From positions 280,416 to 344,415 of the forward strand of contig JACKCV010000004.1 in NCBI GenBank assembly GCA_020633825.1: a stretch of DNA of 64,000 bases, written 5' to 3'. Positions within the stretch are counted from its first letter, which is position 1. Each line of letters opens with the position of its first letter. Position numbers and translations under genes: made by a program. Source of the stretch: Fibrobacteria bacterium (GTDB lineage: Bacteria > Fibrobacterota > Fibrobacteria > UBA5070). Below the pieces are notes generated by a model. The model had not been told where the DNA came from, made no database searches, and saw nothing but the letters and a program-made list of their open reading frames with translations. Shown here in pieces: positions 43,589 through 52,369 of this stretch.

Positions 43589-44730
43589 AGCCAATCCGGC
43601 ATCCGTTCCGCCCAACGAGTCCGTTCCTTGACCGTCTCCCCCGCCAGGACGAAGCCCAAGGCCTGATCGTTCTCGTCGAGAAAGACCGATACCACCCCCT
43701 CGGCCGCCACGTCCTCCCGCCAGCGACCATGGGCCCCTGGTGGCGGAGGGCAAACCACCGTGGGCACCGAAGGCGTCTTGACCACCACCGGCATGGCCGG
43801 ATAGCGCAAGACGGTGGGATTGCCCGTCAGAGTCGCGGCCAGGGCCCGGGAAGCATGGAGGATCGGTTGCACGAAGGGCAGTACCAGGGACTCCACTTCC
43901 GCGCAGTCGCCGAGGGCGTAGATGTCCGGATCCGAGGTGCGCAAATGGCGGTCGACGGAAATCCCTCGCTGGACCGTCAATCCCATTTCCTTGGCCAGCT
44001 CCACCTCCGGCCGCAAACCCACCGCGGAGAGCACGGCGTCCACCAAGTGGCTCTCGCCGCGACTGTCGACCAGACGCAAGCCGTTCCCTTCCCGATACAC
44101 CGAAACCACCCCGGTTCCGGCATGGAACACCATCCCCGCTTGTTCCATCCTTTCTCGCACCCAATTCCCGGTCTGTTCGGGCAGTAGGCGCCCCAAGGGG
44201 TGGGATCCCGGATCGAACACGGCCACCTGGAGCCCCGTCGAACGCATGTCGTCGGCGAATTCGCAGCCGACCAGCCCCCCTCCGATCACGGCCACGGAAC
44301 GCGCACCCACCAGATCCCCGCGGAACACCTCGTAGTCGCGCAGGGAGTTCACCGACCGCACGCGATCCAAGCCATCGCCTTCCCAAGGAGGTCGAACCGG
44401 CTGGGCCCCCAGGGCCAGGACGAGGGATCCGTAGGGAATCTCCCCCTGGTCGGTCCGGAGCATCTTCCCCGGCCGATCCACCCCCAGGACACGGGTTCGG
44501 GAACGCAATTCCACCCGATTCCGCGCCGCCCAATCCTCCCCCGAGAACTGGACGAGGCGAGCCGGCTCCTTTCCGGAGGCCAAGGCGTTGGAAAGGTTGG
44601 GTTTGGCGTAGATCTCGGCGGCATCGGCCGTCACCACGACCACACGAATTCCCGGATCGAGTTTTCGGATTTCGCGAACCACCGAGGTGCCGGCCAGGCC
44701 CGCCCCCACGACGACGACAGGCGCGGCCAT
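43585..44730 (-). CDS. Rubredoxin:NAD(P)+ reductase (FAD-dependent)
   Basis: This encodes 381 aa. FAD-binding GAGLAGTSVVREI at the start, LALGAQPVRP, NAD(P)-binding VAVIGGGLVGCEFADDM, and FAD-contacting IYALGDCAEVE identify a class-I pyridine-nucleotide-disulfide-type oxidoreductase without redox cysteines, the size of rubredoxin reductases (AlkT/NROR). It begins one base after the rubredoxin stop, so it passes electrons from NAD(P)H to that protein. Low-GC NROR proteins and high-potential nitrite-reductase-like ones have similar folds, but the gene context favours rubredoxin. Confidence 0.9.
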   Translation of the reverse strand: MAAPVVVVGAGLAGTSVVREIRKLDPGIRVVVVTADAAEIYAKPNLSNALASGKEPARLVQFSGEDWAARNRVELRSRTRVLGVDRPGKMLRTDQGEIPYGSLVLALGAQPVRPPWEGDGLDRVRSVNSLRDYEVFRGDLVGARSVAVIGGGLVGCEFADDMRSTGLQVAVFDPGSHPLGRLLPEQTGNWVRERMEQAGMVFHAGTGVVSVYREGNGLRLVDSRGESHLVDAVLSAVGLRPEVELAKEMGLTVQRGISVDRHLRTSDPDIYALGDCAEVESLVLPFVQPILHASRALAATLTGNPTVLRYPAMPVVVKTPSVPTVVCPPPPGAHGRWREDVAAEGVVSVFLDENDQALGFVLAGETVKERTRWAERMPDWL

Positions 44731-44731
44731 G

Positions 44732-44896
44732 CTACACCTCGACCATCTCGAAATCGGACTTGGCCACCCCGCAATCCGGGCAGGCCCAATCCTCGGGAAT
44801 GTCCTCCCACTTGGTCCCCGCGGCGATGCCTTCCTCGGGCAACCCCTCCGCTTCGTGGTATTCGAATCCGCACACGATGCATTTCCAGGTCTTCAT
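44732..44896 (-). CDS. Rubredoxin
   Basis: This encodes 54 aa. Four Cys (C6, C9, C39, C42) in CIVC and CPDC bind one iron; GFEYHEAEGLPEEGIAAGT and the following WEDIPEDW complete the fold exactly. It is a soluble one-electron carrier. It lies between rubrerythrin (stop 44936, 39 bp upstream in transcription) and its reductase (1 bp away), so it should carry electrons from the reductase to rubrerythrin. Confidence 0.96.
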   Translation of the reverse strand: MKTWKCIVCGFEYHEAEGLPEEGIAAGTKWEDIPEDWACPDCGVAKSDFEMVEV

Positions 44897-44935
44897 GATG
44901 TCCTCCGGTTTTCGAGATGTTGACGGGAACCTGAC

Positions 44936-45406
44936 TCATGCCTGCGAAGCCAGGAGGCCCCGGTAGCGATTTGCGTGTTTCTCCTCGACGCGAGCCAAGG
45001 CGTCGAATCGCTTGCGCGCCTTCTCCAGGACCAGTGCGAAGGCCGCCGCATGCTCCTTCGATTCGTCGATCTGCTCGTCGATCTCCTGCACCGCCGCCGC
45101 CTGGCCTTCGGCCTCGGCTTCGCGGCGGAAGGTCGGGTACATCTCCGTGTACTCGTAGGTCTCCCCGTCGATGGCGAGCTTGAGAACGTCGGTCGTGGAA
45201 AGGGTGGCAGGGGAATAGAGCAGTTCGGCGTGGCCGAGGGCATGCTGCACTTCCTGGCGGGCGGTCTCCTCGAAGACCTTGGCCACCTCTTCGTCGCCGC
45301 GGGCCCGTGCGATGCGTGCGAAATGCAGGTACTTGATGTGGGCCATCGACTCGCCGGCGAAGGCGGATTCGAGGTTCTTGCGGGTGAGGCTGGGCTTGCT
45401 GGTCAT
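44936..45406 (-). CDS. Rubrerythrin without a rubredoxin domain (sulerythrin-like)
   Basis: This encodes 156 aa from the ATG at 45406, which has AAGGAG seven bases upstream; a longer upstream frame exists but is not needed. It is a diiron four-helix bundle: helix one FAGESMAHIKYLHFARIARAR, EETARQEVQHALGHAELL (ExxH), then EAEGQAAAVQEIDEQIDESKE and HAAAFALVLEKARKRFDALA. The usual C-terminal rubredoxin domain is absent, but a separate rubredoxin follows in the operon. Its role is reduction of H2O2 to water. Confidence 0.93.
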   Translation of the reverse strand: MTSKPSLTRKNLESAFAGESMAHIKYLHFARIARARGDEEVAKVFEETARQEVQHALGHAELLYSPATLSTTDVLKLAIDGETYEYTEMYPTFRREAEAEGQAAAVQEIDEQIDESKEHAAAFALVLEKARKRFDALARVEEKHANRYRGLLASQA

Positions 45407-45585
45407 GATGTTCTCCTTGGCGGACAAGTGATTCGGATCAGGCACATCAAGAAGATGGGGCCGGGCGAGATCGAATCCCAATCGGATGATCGGATGGAGG
45501 CGATCGGTTCCGCCGATGGCCTCGGCACCCTCCCTCCGAGTCCGCGAGTGCATTTCTCCACAATTGCGGAATTAGGATTTGGCAC

Positions 45586-46128
45586 ATGACGCATTCCCCT
45601 TCCGCGGCTTCCCTCTTCCTCTCCGCATTCCTTGCCCTGGCGTCCCTCGGGCATGCCGACGATGCCCTCCAGGAAGTCGCGCGATCGGAAGCCTTGGAAT
45701 CCACCACGCACCTCGTTCTCGCCAGGAACACCGGGCATACCGGCAGCGCCCAGGAAAAGCAGAAGGAAGGCTACTCCTGTACCCTGCGCTACGAATCCTG
45801 GGTCGTCGAGTCCCTCCTGGATGGCCCACCCTCCTGGAAACCCGGAGACTCGCTGAAGGTCTTCCATCCCGGCCAGGAGCAGAATTGCGGGAGAGCCCAC
45901 GAATACCGGACGACAGGCCTCGACGTCGGCCTGTTTCTCCCCTACTACACAAGCCCGACCAAGCTGGAAAACCAAAGCGCCGCCGGTGCCCGCGGCATCC
46001 TGCTGGGTCGTCCACGGAAAGGTGGGGGTCTGGAGTTGTCGTGCCCATGGTCGATCGAAACCCCCGACCAAGCCGACACGCTCCGACAACTCATGAAGCG
46101 GAAAGGGGACACCCCCAACCTCGACTAG
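45586..46128 (+). CDS. Secreted protein of unknown function
   Basis: This encodes 180 aa. The Sec signal (SAASLFLSAFLALASLGHA) is followed by a globular part with an odd Cys pattern (SCTLRYESWVV ... EQNCGRAHEY). It resembles in size the small secreted proteins elsewhere in this lineage, but no family was recognised. Divergent from rubrerythrin (180 bp). Confidence 0.75.
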   Translation: MTHSPSAASLFLSAFLALASLGHADDALQEVARSEALESTTHLVLARNTGHTGSAQEKQKEGYSCTLRYESWVVESLLDGPPSWKPGDSLKVFHPGQEQNCGRAHEYRTTGLDVGLFLPYYTSPTKLENQSAAGARGILLGRPRKGGGLELSCPWSIETPDQADTLRQLMKRKGDTPNLD

Positions 46129-46263
46129 AGGGAGGGGATCCATTCACCCCGGCATCGGATCCATCGATCGGGGAAGGGAGCTCCGACGGACCCTCCTGCC
46201 ACAAGCAAGGTCCTGGACGCAGTCCTCCCCAAAAAGGCACCCCCCGATACGGGAGGGCTCTCC

Positions 46264-47754
46264 TCAGGGAGTCGAAACCAGGATCTTGCGCGCCGATCCT
46301 CCCGGCACTGCCGAGGTCACCAGGAACATCCCCGAACGCAGGGTGGCACGCAACACCGCCCGCTCCAGCGATTCCCCGGCCCGAACATCCACGACGCCCA
46401 AGTCGCGCCCGTTCAGGTCCCTCACCCGGTAGTTCCCCTTCGCCACGTCCTGCCGGGCGGGGGTGCGATCCACGTCGACGGGCGCGACCGGGGTGATGGA
46501 GATGCGGTATCCGTAGAATTGGTTGGTCAATTCGACCGCCACCGAAAACGTCCCATTGTTCACGGGAACCTTGGCCTGCGAAATCGTCACGGGAGCCTCC
46601 ACCGGGGTATCCTTGTCCTTCCACGTGACGTACTCGAGCTTGACGTTCACGCTCGAGCCCATCCAGGAAGGCACTCCTTCCACGTTCACGTGGATGGTGC
46701 CAATGCTGTTCCCCCCCAGCACGATGCTGGCGAACTTCCCGTCCCGGTCGACGGAGGCGAATCCATCGACCCCTTCGCTGGCGTCGTTGGGAGGGGTGAC
46801 CTTGGCCATGTATCCGCTCATTTCTCCGTACCACTTGTACAGATGCCATCCACCGCCCTTGGCGTTGCTGGCGGTGAGGAGACTGCCCATGCGGCCGGGC
46901 AATCCCGTGAACCACCACGAGATCATGGCGCTGTGCACCTGATGGCGCTCGAACTTGGCGATGAACGGAACCGACACCCCAGGACTTCCCTCGTAGGCGT
47001 GGGTGCTCGAGGAATACTCGTTGATGCTGAGCCCTCTGGGGGAGATGCCCAGACTCTTCTCGGTCGCCCGATAGGCGTTCAACGCTCCGACGAAGCCTCC
47101 GGCCCCCCACTGGTGCCAGGCGACTTCATCGGGGAGGGCGTTTCCATTCTTGCAGGATTGGAGAAACGCCTTCATGGTGTTGTTGTTGTACCAGGAGTAC
47201 GACGGGCCGATGATCTTCGCCTTGGGATCCAGGGAGCGGATCAGATCGTAGGTGGGTTTCCAGCACACGGCATAGAAGTCGCCGTTGGCCGCCTGCCAGG
47301 TTCCGTCGGGCTCGTTCCAGATCTCGTAGCCGTCGTAGTTGTCACGACCCGAAGCGAGCTTGCTCTGGATCACGGATTTCACGGAATTCAACCAGCTCGC
47401 CTGGCCCGGCCATTTGTAGGGCCATCCGGGGAGGACATCGGCCAGACGGATCTGCACCTTCCCGGTGGTGGAGGCGATCTTCGCGGAAACCGGAACGGCG
47501 GCCGCGGCCACGCCCTGCTGGTGACCGGAACCGCTCAACGCCGGCTGCACGAACACGTTGGGGCGCAGCGGAGCGATGAGGTTGGCCACATCCGAGGGAA
47601 GCGCCTCGGTCAGCCCGTAGAGGGATCCGGACGCGCAGCGGGTCGCCGGTCGGATGCTGTCGGACAGGCCGACCGAAAGATTGAAGCTTGCACCCTTGGC
47701 CTGCCCCGCGACCATCGCTGCGGCGACCAGACACTCCATGATTCGACGTTGCAT
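46264..47754 (-). CDS. GH39-like glycoside hydrolase with C-terminal sorting-like domain
   Basis: This encodes 496 aa with a signal peptide (MECLVAAAMVAGQAKGA). I chose the ATG at 47754 for its GGAG. A clan GH-A TIM barrel is indicated by acid/base Glu148 in YEIWNEPDG and nucleophile Glu246 in LSINEYSSS, each at the end of a beta strand, with ISWWFTGLPG and WHLYKWYGEMSGYMAK as in GH39 beta-xylosidase-like enzymes. A beta domain (residues about 350-430) and a C-terminal T9SS-like domain (RVRDLNGRDLGVVDV...MFLVTSAVPGG) follow. It probably acts on hemicellulose outside the cell; linkage is not determined. Confidence 0.8.
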   Translation of the reverse strand: MQRRIMECLVAAAMVAGQAKGASFNLSVGLSDSIRPATRCASGSLYGLTEALPSDVANLIAPLRPNVFVQPALSGSGHQQGVAAAAVPVSAKIASTTGKVQIRLADVLPGWPYKWPGQASWLNSVKSVIQSKLASGRDNYDGYEIWNEPDGTWQAANGDFYAVCWKPTYDLIRSLDPKAKIIGPSYSWYNNNTMKAFLQSCKNGNALPDEVAWHQWGAGGFVGALNAYRATEKSLGISPRGLSINEYSSSTHAYEGSPGVSVPFIAKFERHQVHSAMISWWFTGLPGRMGSLLTASNAKGGGWHLYKWYGEMSGYMAKVTPPNDASEGVDGFASVDRDGKFASIVLGGNSIGTIHVNVEGVPSWMGSSVNVKLEYVTWKDKDTPVEAPVTISQAKVPVNNGTFSVAVELTNQFYGYRISITPVAPVDVDRTPARQDVAKGNYRVRDLNGRDLGVVDVRAGESLERAVLRATLRSGMFLVTSAVPGGSARKILVSTP

Positions 47755-47987
47755 TCCGCTTCTCCGTTCCTTGATTCCGTTTCCCCGCGATCCACCTGGA
47801 CGGGGCGCGACTTTCCGAAGCCCCTCGAATGCCGGAGGGCTCGTTCCCGGAACCATTCCGCTCTCCCGGGACAACGAGATCGTGGACGGTTCGTGATTCC
47901 CTATCGACGATAGAGCGACGTGTGCGCCTGCGGGCATCGTTTCCCGGGAGGCCTTATCCCAAAACCGCAAAGCCTCCTGCAGCCCGC

Positions 47988-48968
47988 CTACTTCAAGTCG
48001 TCCGCATCCACACCATGGAGCCGCACGTCGTCGATCCACAACTCCTCTCCCTGCGCCGCGAAGAACGACAAATGGGTGACGGAATCCCTCACGCCCATCC
48101 AGCCGACGTTGCCGCCATTTCCACTGGCCGAATCGAGATCTCCGGGGCGAACCACGAAACGTCTCCACGTCGAATCCGGGTAGCGCGGAGTCCAGGCCTT
48201 GCGGTCGTCCGTCCCCTGGTGGTCGAAGGATACCGTCAGGATGGTATTGGCGCCGCGCGCCCAGACTTCGATCGAGTCCAGGCTGCGCAGGGAATAGGGC
48301 CCCACTCCCAGCGGAACCCCGACAAGGGCGAAGGACTTCCGGATCGGTGCGACGAAGGTGACATGGAGGGCGTTTCCTCGATCGACCTTCCCGGTCGAAA
48401 GGATTGCGACCTCCGAGATCGAGGCGGAGTCCCCGGAATTGGAGTACCAAACTCCGGGATGCGGAAGCAGCGACAAAAGCGATTCCTGCTCGAAATCGCT
48501 CACCAGGACGGAAGTCAGCGCCAGGCGTTGGCTGTCGGGAATCCCCGACCAGACCGCGGCCGAGTCGCCCGCTGGAAGGGAACTTGCTCCCCATCGCAAA
48601 CGAATCCTCGCTCCGATGCCTTGCGCGTTGGGATCCAACCGGACTTGGATGCGGCCGCGCGCCGCCGAACGATCCCAGTACACGATCCGGAAGGGTACGG
48701 GGTGGCCGTCGACCAGCTCGATGACAAGATCGCTCCCATCCGCGCGACTCTCCTCGAAGACCATGTTCGCGGAAGTCAGGCGCAAGGTGGCGATGGTCGG
48801 AACGTTCTCGGGACGATTCCCGTCCCCGAGGAGAGAGTCGACATCGAAGGTCCTGGCAGCGGCCATGTTGTCGGTCTGGGTGGTCCCTCCGGCAAGACGA
48901 TCCTCTCCGCAGGCCACCAGGGCACCCAGGGAGATTCCCAGCAGGACCTTTTTCGTTCGACGGGTCAT
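47988..48968 (-). CDS. Lipoprotein with DUF2341-like and carbohydrate-binding-like domains
   Basis: This encodes 326 aa, lipobox LVAC (Cys about residue 20). Residues about 60-125 resemble DUF2341 (VPFRIVYWDRSAARGRIQVR). The second half (VSDFEQESLLSLL ... WTPRYPDSTWRRFVVRPGDL ... LSFFAAQGEELWIDDVRLHG) is a beta-sandwich of the CBM11/CIA30 kind. The ATG overlaps the stop of the upstream TIGR02147 gene (ATGA). It is likely a surface protein that binds polysaccharide. Confidence 0.72.
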   Translation of the reverse strand: MTRRTKKVLLGISLGALVACGEDRLAGGTTQTDNMAAARTFDVDSLLGDGNRPENVPTIATLRLTSANMVFEESRADGSDLVIELVDGHPVPFRIVYWDRSAARGRIQVRLDPNAQGIGARIRLRWGASSLPAGDSAAVWSGIPDSQRLALTSVLVSDFEQESLLSLLPHPGVWYSNSGDSASISEVAILSTGKVDRGNALHVTFVAPIRKSFALVGVPLGVGPYSLRSLDSIEVWARGANTILTVSFDHQGTDDRKAWTPRYPDSTWRRFVVRPGDLDSASGNGGNVGWMGVRDSVTHLSFFAAQGEELWIDDVRLHGVDADDLK

Positions 48969-49792
48969 GACGCTTTCTCGGTGTTCGTGAGGGGAAAATA
49001 GGCCATGACCAGCTGCATCACACGATCAGGCTTCTTCGCTCCGTCGGAATTCCGTTGGATCTGAAGCCGGCACTCGCGGAGAGTTTCCCGGACTTGGGTG
49101 AACACGGCCTCGTCGACCGCCATGCTCATGGTGGTGACATCCCGGATTTCCGGAGGAAACCGTTCCAGGGCTTCGGAGGCCAATTGCAGGGTCTGACGTT
49201 GGTACTGGCGAACCGCTTGGATCTTTTCCTGCCCCTGGGAGATGCCCAGATGAGGCTCTCCCACCAACAGCCTCCCCGAACTGCCTTTCTTCACCAGCCC
49301 AAGTTCCAGCAGGAGTTCCAGAGCCGCCGTCACCTGTTCTTCGGAGATGCGAGGATTGAGCAGAGCCGCGATTTCCGCGGGATGGGTCCGCCCCTCCACC
49401 ACCTCCAACACTCCACGCACGGCGGCGATCCACCAATCCCGGAAATAGACCAGCTCCTTGGCTCCGAGATCCATGCGATTCAGATCGCGCATGGCCATCG
49501 CCTTTTCGAGCATTTCCTGACGGGCCTTGCCACTCCTCTCCCGGGCGTAGCCGACCAGCAGCAGGAAATACTTGGAACGACGCTCGGTCAGACCGAGGAA
49601 CTCCACGGCGCGGGATTGGCACCGGGCCGGCAGATGGGTTTCCTTGTTCAGGATGCGGAAGACGTTGCTGGTGTGCAACCCCAAAGCTTCCGCCATCACC
49701 CGGTAGCAGAAACCCGGATCCTCCTCCTTGCGTTCCTCGAACGCATCCTTCAGGAGGTCGCGATAATCCAGGTATTCGAAGATCGGCCGCAT
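48965..49792 (-). CDS. TIGR02147 family protein
   Basis: This encodes 275 aa. The N-terminus MRPIFEYLDYRDLLKDAFEERK with the helix-turn-helix-like SNVFRILNKETHLPARCQSR, LTERRSKYFLLLVGYARERS, and the winged-helix-like part ISEEQVTAALELLLELGLVK define TIGR02147, a paralogous family expanded in Fibrobacter. Its function is unproven; its domains suggest a DNA-binding regulator. It overlaps the start of a secreted lipoprotein gene by four bases, so it is produced together with it. Confidence 0.92.
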   Translation of the reverse strand: MRPIFEYLDYRDLLKDAFEERKEEDPGFCYRVMAEALGLHTSNVFRILNKETHLPARCQSRAVEFLGLTERRSKYFLLLVGYARERSGKARQEMLEKAMAMRDLNRMDLGAKELVYFRDWWIAAVRGVLEVVEGRTHPAEIAALLNPRISEEQVTAALELLLELGLVKKGSSGRLLVGEPHLGISQGQEKIQAVRQYQRQTLQLASEALERFPPEIRDVTTMSMAVDEAVFTQVRETLRECRLQIQRNSDGAKKPDRVMQLVMAYFPLTNTEKAS

Positions 49793-50098
49793 GTTCCTTC
49801 ACCTTCCCACCGATGATGGATCGGCGGACGACACCCATCGTCCCCTGGAAAATCCACCTCCTCCCGCACCCTCCCCTACCCGTTTCCATCCCGCCCTTTT
49901 GCTGTTTTGGCACAAGCCGAGGATTCCACCCGTGGCCGCAGGTGGCACCCGCCTCGACCGCGAAGCTGGTTCTCGTCCTTTCTCCGCCTTTTCCCCGGTG
50001 GGAGGGGGCGAGAGCTTTCCCGCAGGATCGCTGGAGGGAACCCATACCGTTTTGCCGCGCGAGAGATCCATCCGGGAAAAACCCTACTTTCCTCCTCC
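49793..50098. other. Intergenic, divergent promoter region
   Basis: 306 bp between the TIGR02147 gene and the phosphotransferase, which read away from each other. No gene, tRNA or convincing repeat is seen. It should contain the promoters of both genes, but no clear -35/-10 pair was identified. Confidence 0.4.
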
Positions 50099-50863
50099 AT
50101 GCCCGAGGAAACCCTGACTGGTGGAATGATGAATGTCCCGCGACGCCGCGGCAAAGTGGTGTTTCGAAAAGCGACCTCGGCCACCCCCACTCTCCACCGC
50201 CTGTTGCACCATGTCCGCAAGCGTGGCATCGACTGGGTTCCCGAACCCCTCGGCACGGAGGGCGACGAGGAACGCCTCACCTTCCTGGAAGGCGAAGTCC
50301 CCCACGGCATGCCTTCCTGGATCTGGAGCCCGGAGGTCCTGGTGGAGGTCGCGGGAAAATTGCGGCAGTGGCACGACGCCACCCGGGATTTCCCCAGGGA
50401 GGGTGCGGCCTGGGGATTCTCCAACGGAACGCCCGACGACGTGATCTGCCACAACGATTTCGCCCCGTACAATTGCGTGTTCCAGGAAGGACGGCGCATG
50501 ACGGGATTGATCGATTTCGACCTCTGTTGTCCGGGGTCCCGACTCTGGGACCTATCCTACAGCGTCTACCGATTCCTCCCCTTGATGCCCAACCCACCCC
50601 TGGAGGAGGGGGACGATGCCTCCCCCTTCACGGCACAGGAACGGAGCCATCGCCTACGGCTCTTTCTGCACAGTTACGGAACGCCCCCGGATGGCCAGGC
50701 CATTCCCCTCCCCTCGTTGTACGCCGCGGTCTCGGTCAGACTCCAGTCGTTGTCGCAGTGGACGCGAGCCTACGCCCTCCAGACCGGCAACGAAACCCTC
50801 GACAGGAATGCTCGCATGTACGCCCGACACGCGGAATGGATCGCCAGGGAAATGCAGGCCTGA
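50099..50863 (+). CDS. APH-family phosphotransferase
   Basis: This encodes 254 aa. Catalytic VICHNDFAPYNCVF (HxDxxxxN) and metal-binding GLIDFDLCCPGSRLWDLSYS (DxD) mark an aminoglycoside-phosphotransferase fold (often annotated as phosphotransferase enzyme family). The N-terminal ATP-binding lobe is short (VVFRKATSATPTLHRLLHHV). The ATG at 50099 is used; the sequence before it has no lobe similarity. Real substrates of these genes are often unrelated to antibiotics. Confidence 0.85.
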   Translation: MPEETLTGGMMNVPRRRGKVVFRKATSATPTLHRLLHHVRKRGIDWVPEPLGTEGDEERLTFLEGEVPHGMPSWIWSPEVLVEVAGKLRQWHDATRDFPREGAAWGFSNGTPDDVICHNDFAPYNCVFQEGRRMTGLIDFDLCCPGSRLWDLSYSVYRFLPLMPNPPLEEGDDASPFTAQERSHRLRLFLHSYGTPPDGQAIPLPSLYAAVSVRLQSLSQWTRAYALQTGNETLDRNARMYARHAEWIAREMQA

Positions 50864-50941
50864 ACGTTTCCGGGATCCCGACTCCTCCTTTTCCGTAAAA
50901 ACCACATGGCAGCGTCCTTCCCCAACATGGAGATTCCCAGC

Positions 50942-51574
50942 ATGGACACATCATCGGTCGTCGGAGCCTCGGGGCTGGTGGGCAAGAAGATCCTGGAGGC
51001 CTTGGCGGGAGACCGTACCGTTCGCGCCTGGATCCGCAGGCCCGTGGGTCTCCCCCCCGGAATCGACGCCGTGGTCTCGGAGACCATCCCTTCCGCCGAA
51101 GACATTTTCTGGAACGTCGACGCGCTGTTCATCGCCCTCGGCACGACCATCGGCAAAGCGGGAAGCCGCGAGGCCTTCGCCTCGGTGGACCTGGATCTGG
51201 TGGTCGAGTGCGCCCGTCGGGCCCGGGAGGCGGGCGTCCGCACCCTGGCATTGGTCTCCGCCGCAGGTGCCGCACCCGGCTCGCGCATCTTCTACAACCG
51301 TGTGAAAGGACTGGCGGAAGAATCCGTCCATGCCCTCGGATTTCCGAGAGTGGTGATCGCTCGCCCCTCCCTCCTCCTGGGCGACCGCGGCGAATTCCGA
51401 TTCTCCGAAAAACTCGCGCGTACGATCCTGGGCCCCATTCGGAGCCTCCTCCCCTCCTCCTGGCGCCCGGTGCACGACCACGAAGTGGCGGCCAGCCTGG
51501 TGAAAGCCGCCGACGATCCCTCCTGGACGGGAATCCGAATCCTCGACAACACCTCCCTGGTGCGAGGACGTTGA
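50942..51574 (+). CDS. NAD(P)-binding Rossmann protein of the atypical-SDR (TIP30/YwnB-like) type
   Basis: This encodes 210 aa. The ATG at 50942 has GGAG upstream and begins at the Rossmann motif SVVGASGLVGKKILEAL; an earlier ATG at 50906 has no ribosome-binding site. LFIALGTTIGKAGSREAF, VDLDLVVECARRAREAGVRT, LALVSAAGAAPGSRIFYNRV (with the Y-N-R-V-K catalytic-like segment) and RVVIARPSLLLGDR match the atypical-SDR subgroup a5. Cofactor is probably NADPH; substrate unknown. Confidence 0.85.
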   Translation: MDTSSVVGASGLVGKKILEALAGDRTVRAWIRRPVGLPPGIDAVVSETIPSAEDIFWNVDALFIALGTTIGKAGSREAFASVDLDLVVECARRAREAGVRTLALVSAAGAAPGSRIFYNRVKGLAEESVHALGFPRVVIARPSLLLGDRGEFRFSEKLARTILGPIRSLLPSSWRPVHDHEVAASLVKAADDPSWTGIRILDNTSLVRGR

Positions 51575-51605
51575 AGCGCGCGACCCGACAGGTTTCCAAG
51601 AATTC

Positions 51606-52265
51606 CTAGAAGAGGCGTGGTCGGGCGACGACCTCCGCGGAATCGTCGACGCTCACGGAGGGGGCCTCTGCGTGTTCCCGTTCAGGAGCGGGGCAGTGTT
51701 CGATCGCCATCGAGGGGAAGGGGATCGGTTTCGATCCGTACTCCGGCCAGGTTTCTCGCAGGCGTACTTCAAGACGCTCGAATTCCTGATGCAAGTACTC
51801 GGGAGGCCCGTGTCTTGTACCGAAGGACCGTCTCCCCATTGACCAAAGCAGGATGTTCTGGGGGAGATCGAGAGAATCGAGAGGTTTGCCGAAGAAGGCA
51901 CGGGCGGCATGCTGGCCCCCGACCACATCGCACCCGAAGTAGGTCGACTCGAGCGCAGCCGCCACCATGCCCCGCGCACTCCAATGCCGAGTGATCCAGA
52001 TTGTCGCAAGCAGTCGGTGCCAATGAGCATTTCCTTCCCAAGTGAAGGACCTCCGCTGCACCCGTTCTGCCGCATGGAACCCCGCTCCCATGGGCATTCG
52101 CAACCTTTCCGTGCAGGCAGCCATCCCGAAAGCGAAGGGGACCCAGCCCAGAAAGGCCGGCTGGCTTCGCAGTCGAGAGGTTTCTCCCAAGGCCACCCAC
52201 CCAACCCGTGTGATTTCTTCCGGCAATTCCGAGGGCGGTGGGGCGATCCACTTCGCTACCTCCAC
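51606..52265 (-). CDS. Transglycosylase-like (GT51) domain, probably frameshifted from its membrane anchor
   Basis: 219 codons from a GTG. The C-terminal half resembles GT51 peptidoglycan glycosyltransferases: ATIWITRHWSARGMVAAALE, STYFGCDVVGGQHAARAFFG, KPLDSLDLPQNILLWSM, matching the lEAYLN..yFG..i.GieaAa..YFgk.....L...E.a.La pattern of MtgA. The catalytic EDxxFxxHxG motif is not evident (GETSRLRSQPAFLG stands at that place). A membrane helix typical of the N-terminus is encoded just upstream in another frame (52256-52369). It may be a decayed or non-catalytic relative; it is not certain that it is GT51. Confidence 0.5.
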   Translation of the reverse strand: MEVAKWIAPPPSELPEEITRVGWVALGETSRLRSQPAFLGWVPFAFGMAACTERLRMPMGAGFHAAERVQRRSFTWEGNAHWHRLLATIWITRHWSARGMVAAALESTYFGCDVVGGQHAARAFFGKPLDSLDLPQNILLWSMGRRSFGTRHGPPEYLHQEFERLEVRLRETWPEYGSKPIPFPSMAIEHCPAPEREHAEAPSVSVDDSAEVVARPRLF

Positions 52266-52369
52266 GACTTGCCTCTGGTATAGATGATTTCAGACGCGAC
52301 GAACCAGGTCAGGATCATTGCGCAGAAAACCATCCCCAGCCTCCAGGCAGTTTTCTTCACGGAATTCAT
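52256..52369 (-). CDS. N-terminal membrane anchor frame of the transglycosylase-like gene
   Basis: 37 codons: basic start (MNSVKKTAWR), a membrane helix (LGMVFCAMILTWFVASEIIY), then TRGKSWR and TAG. GAGG precedes the ATG at 52369. It overlaps the next frame's GTG by 10 bases. The order anchor then transglycosylase-like domain is that of MtgA, so a 1-base change near 52262 has probably split one gene; a coupled two-gene arrangement is the alternative. Confidence 0.5.
   Translation of the reverse strand: MNSVKKTAWRLGMVFCAMILTWFVASEIIYTRGKSWR

Noticed and set aside
52240..52270. Programmed ribosomal frameshift in the transglycosylase-like gene
   Set aside because: No slippery heptamer or following hairpin was seen at the overlap; mutation or re-initiation is simpler.
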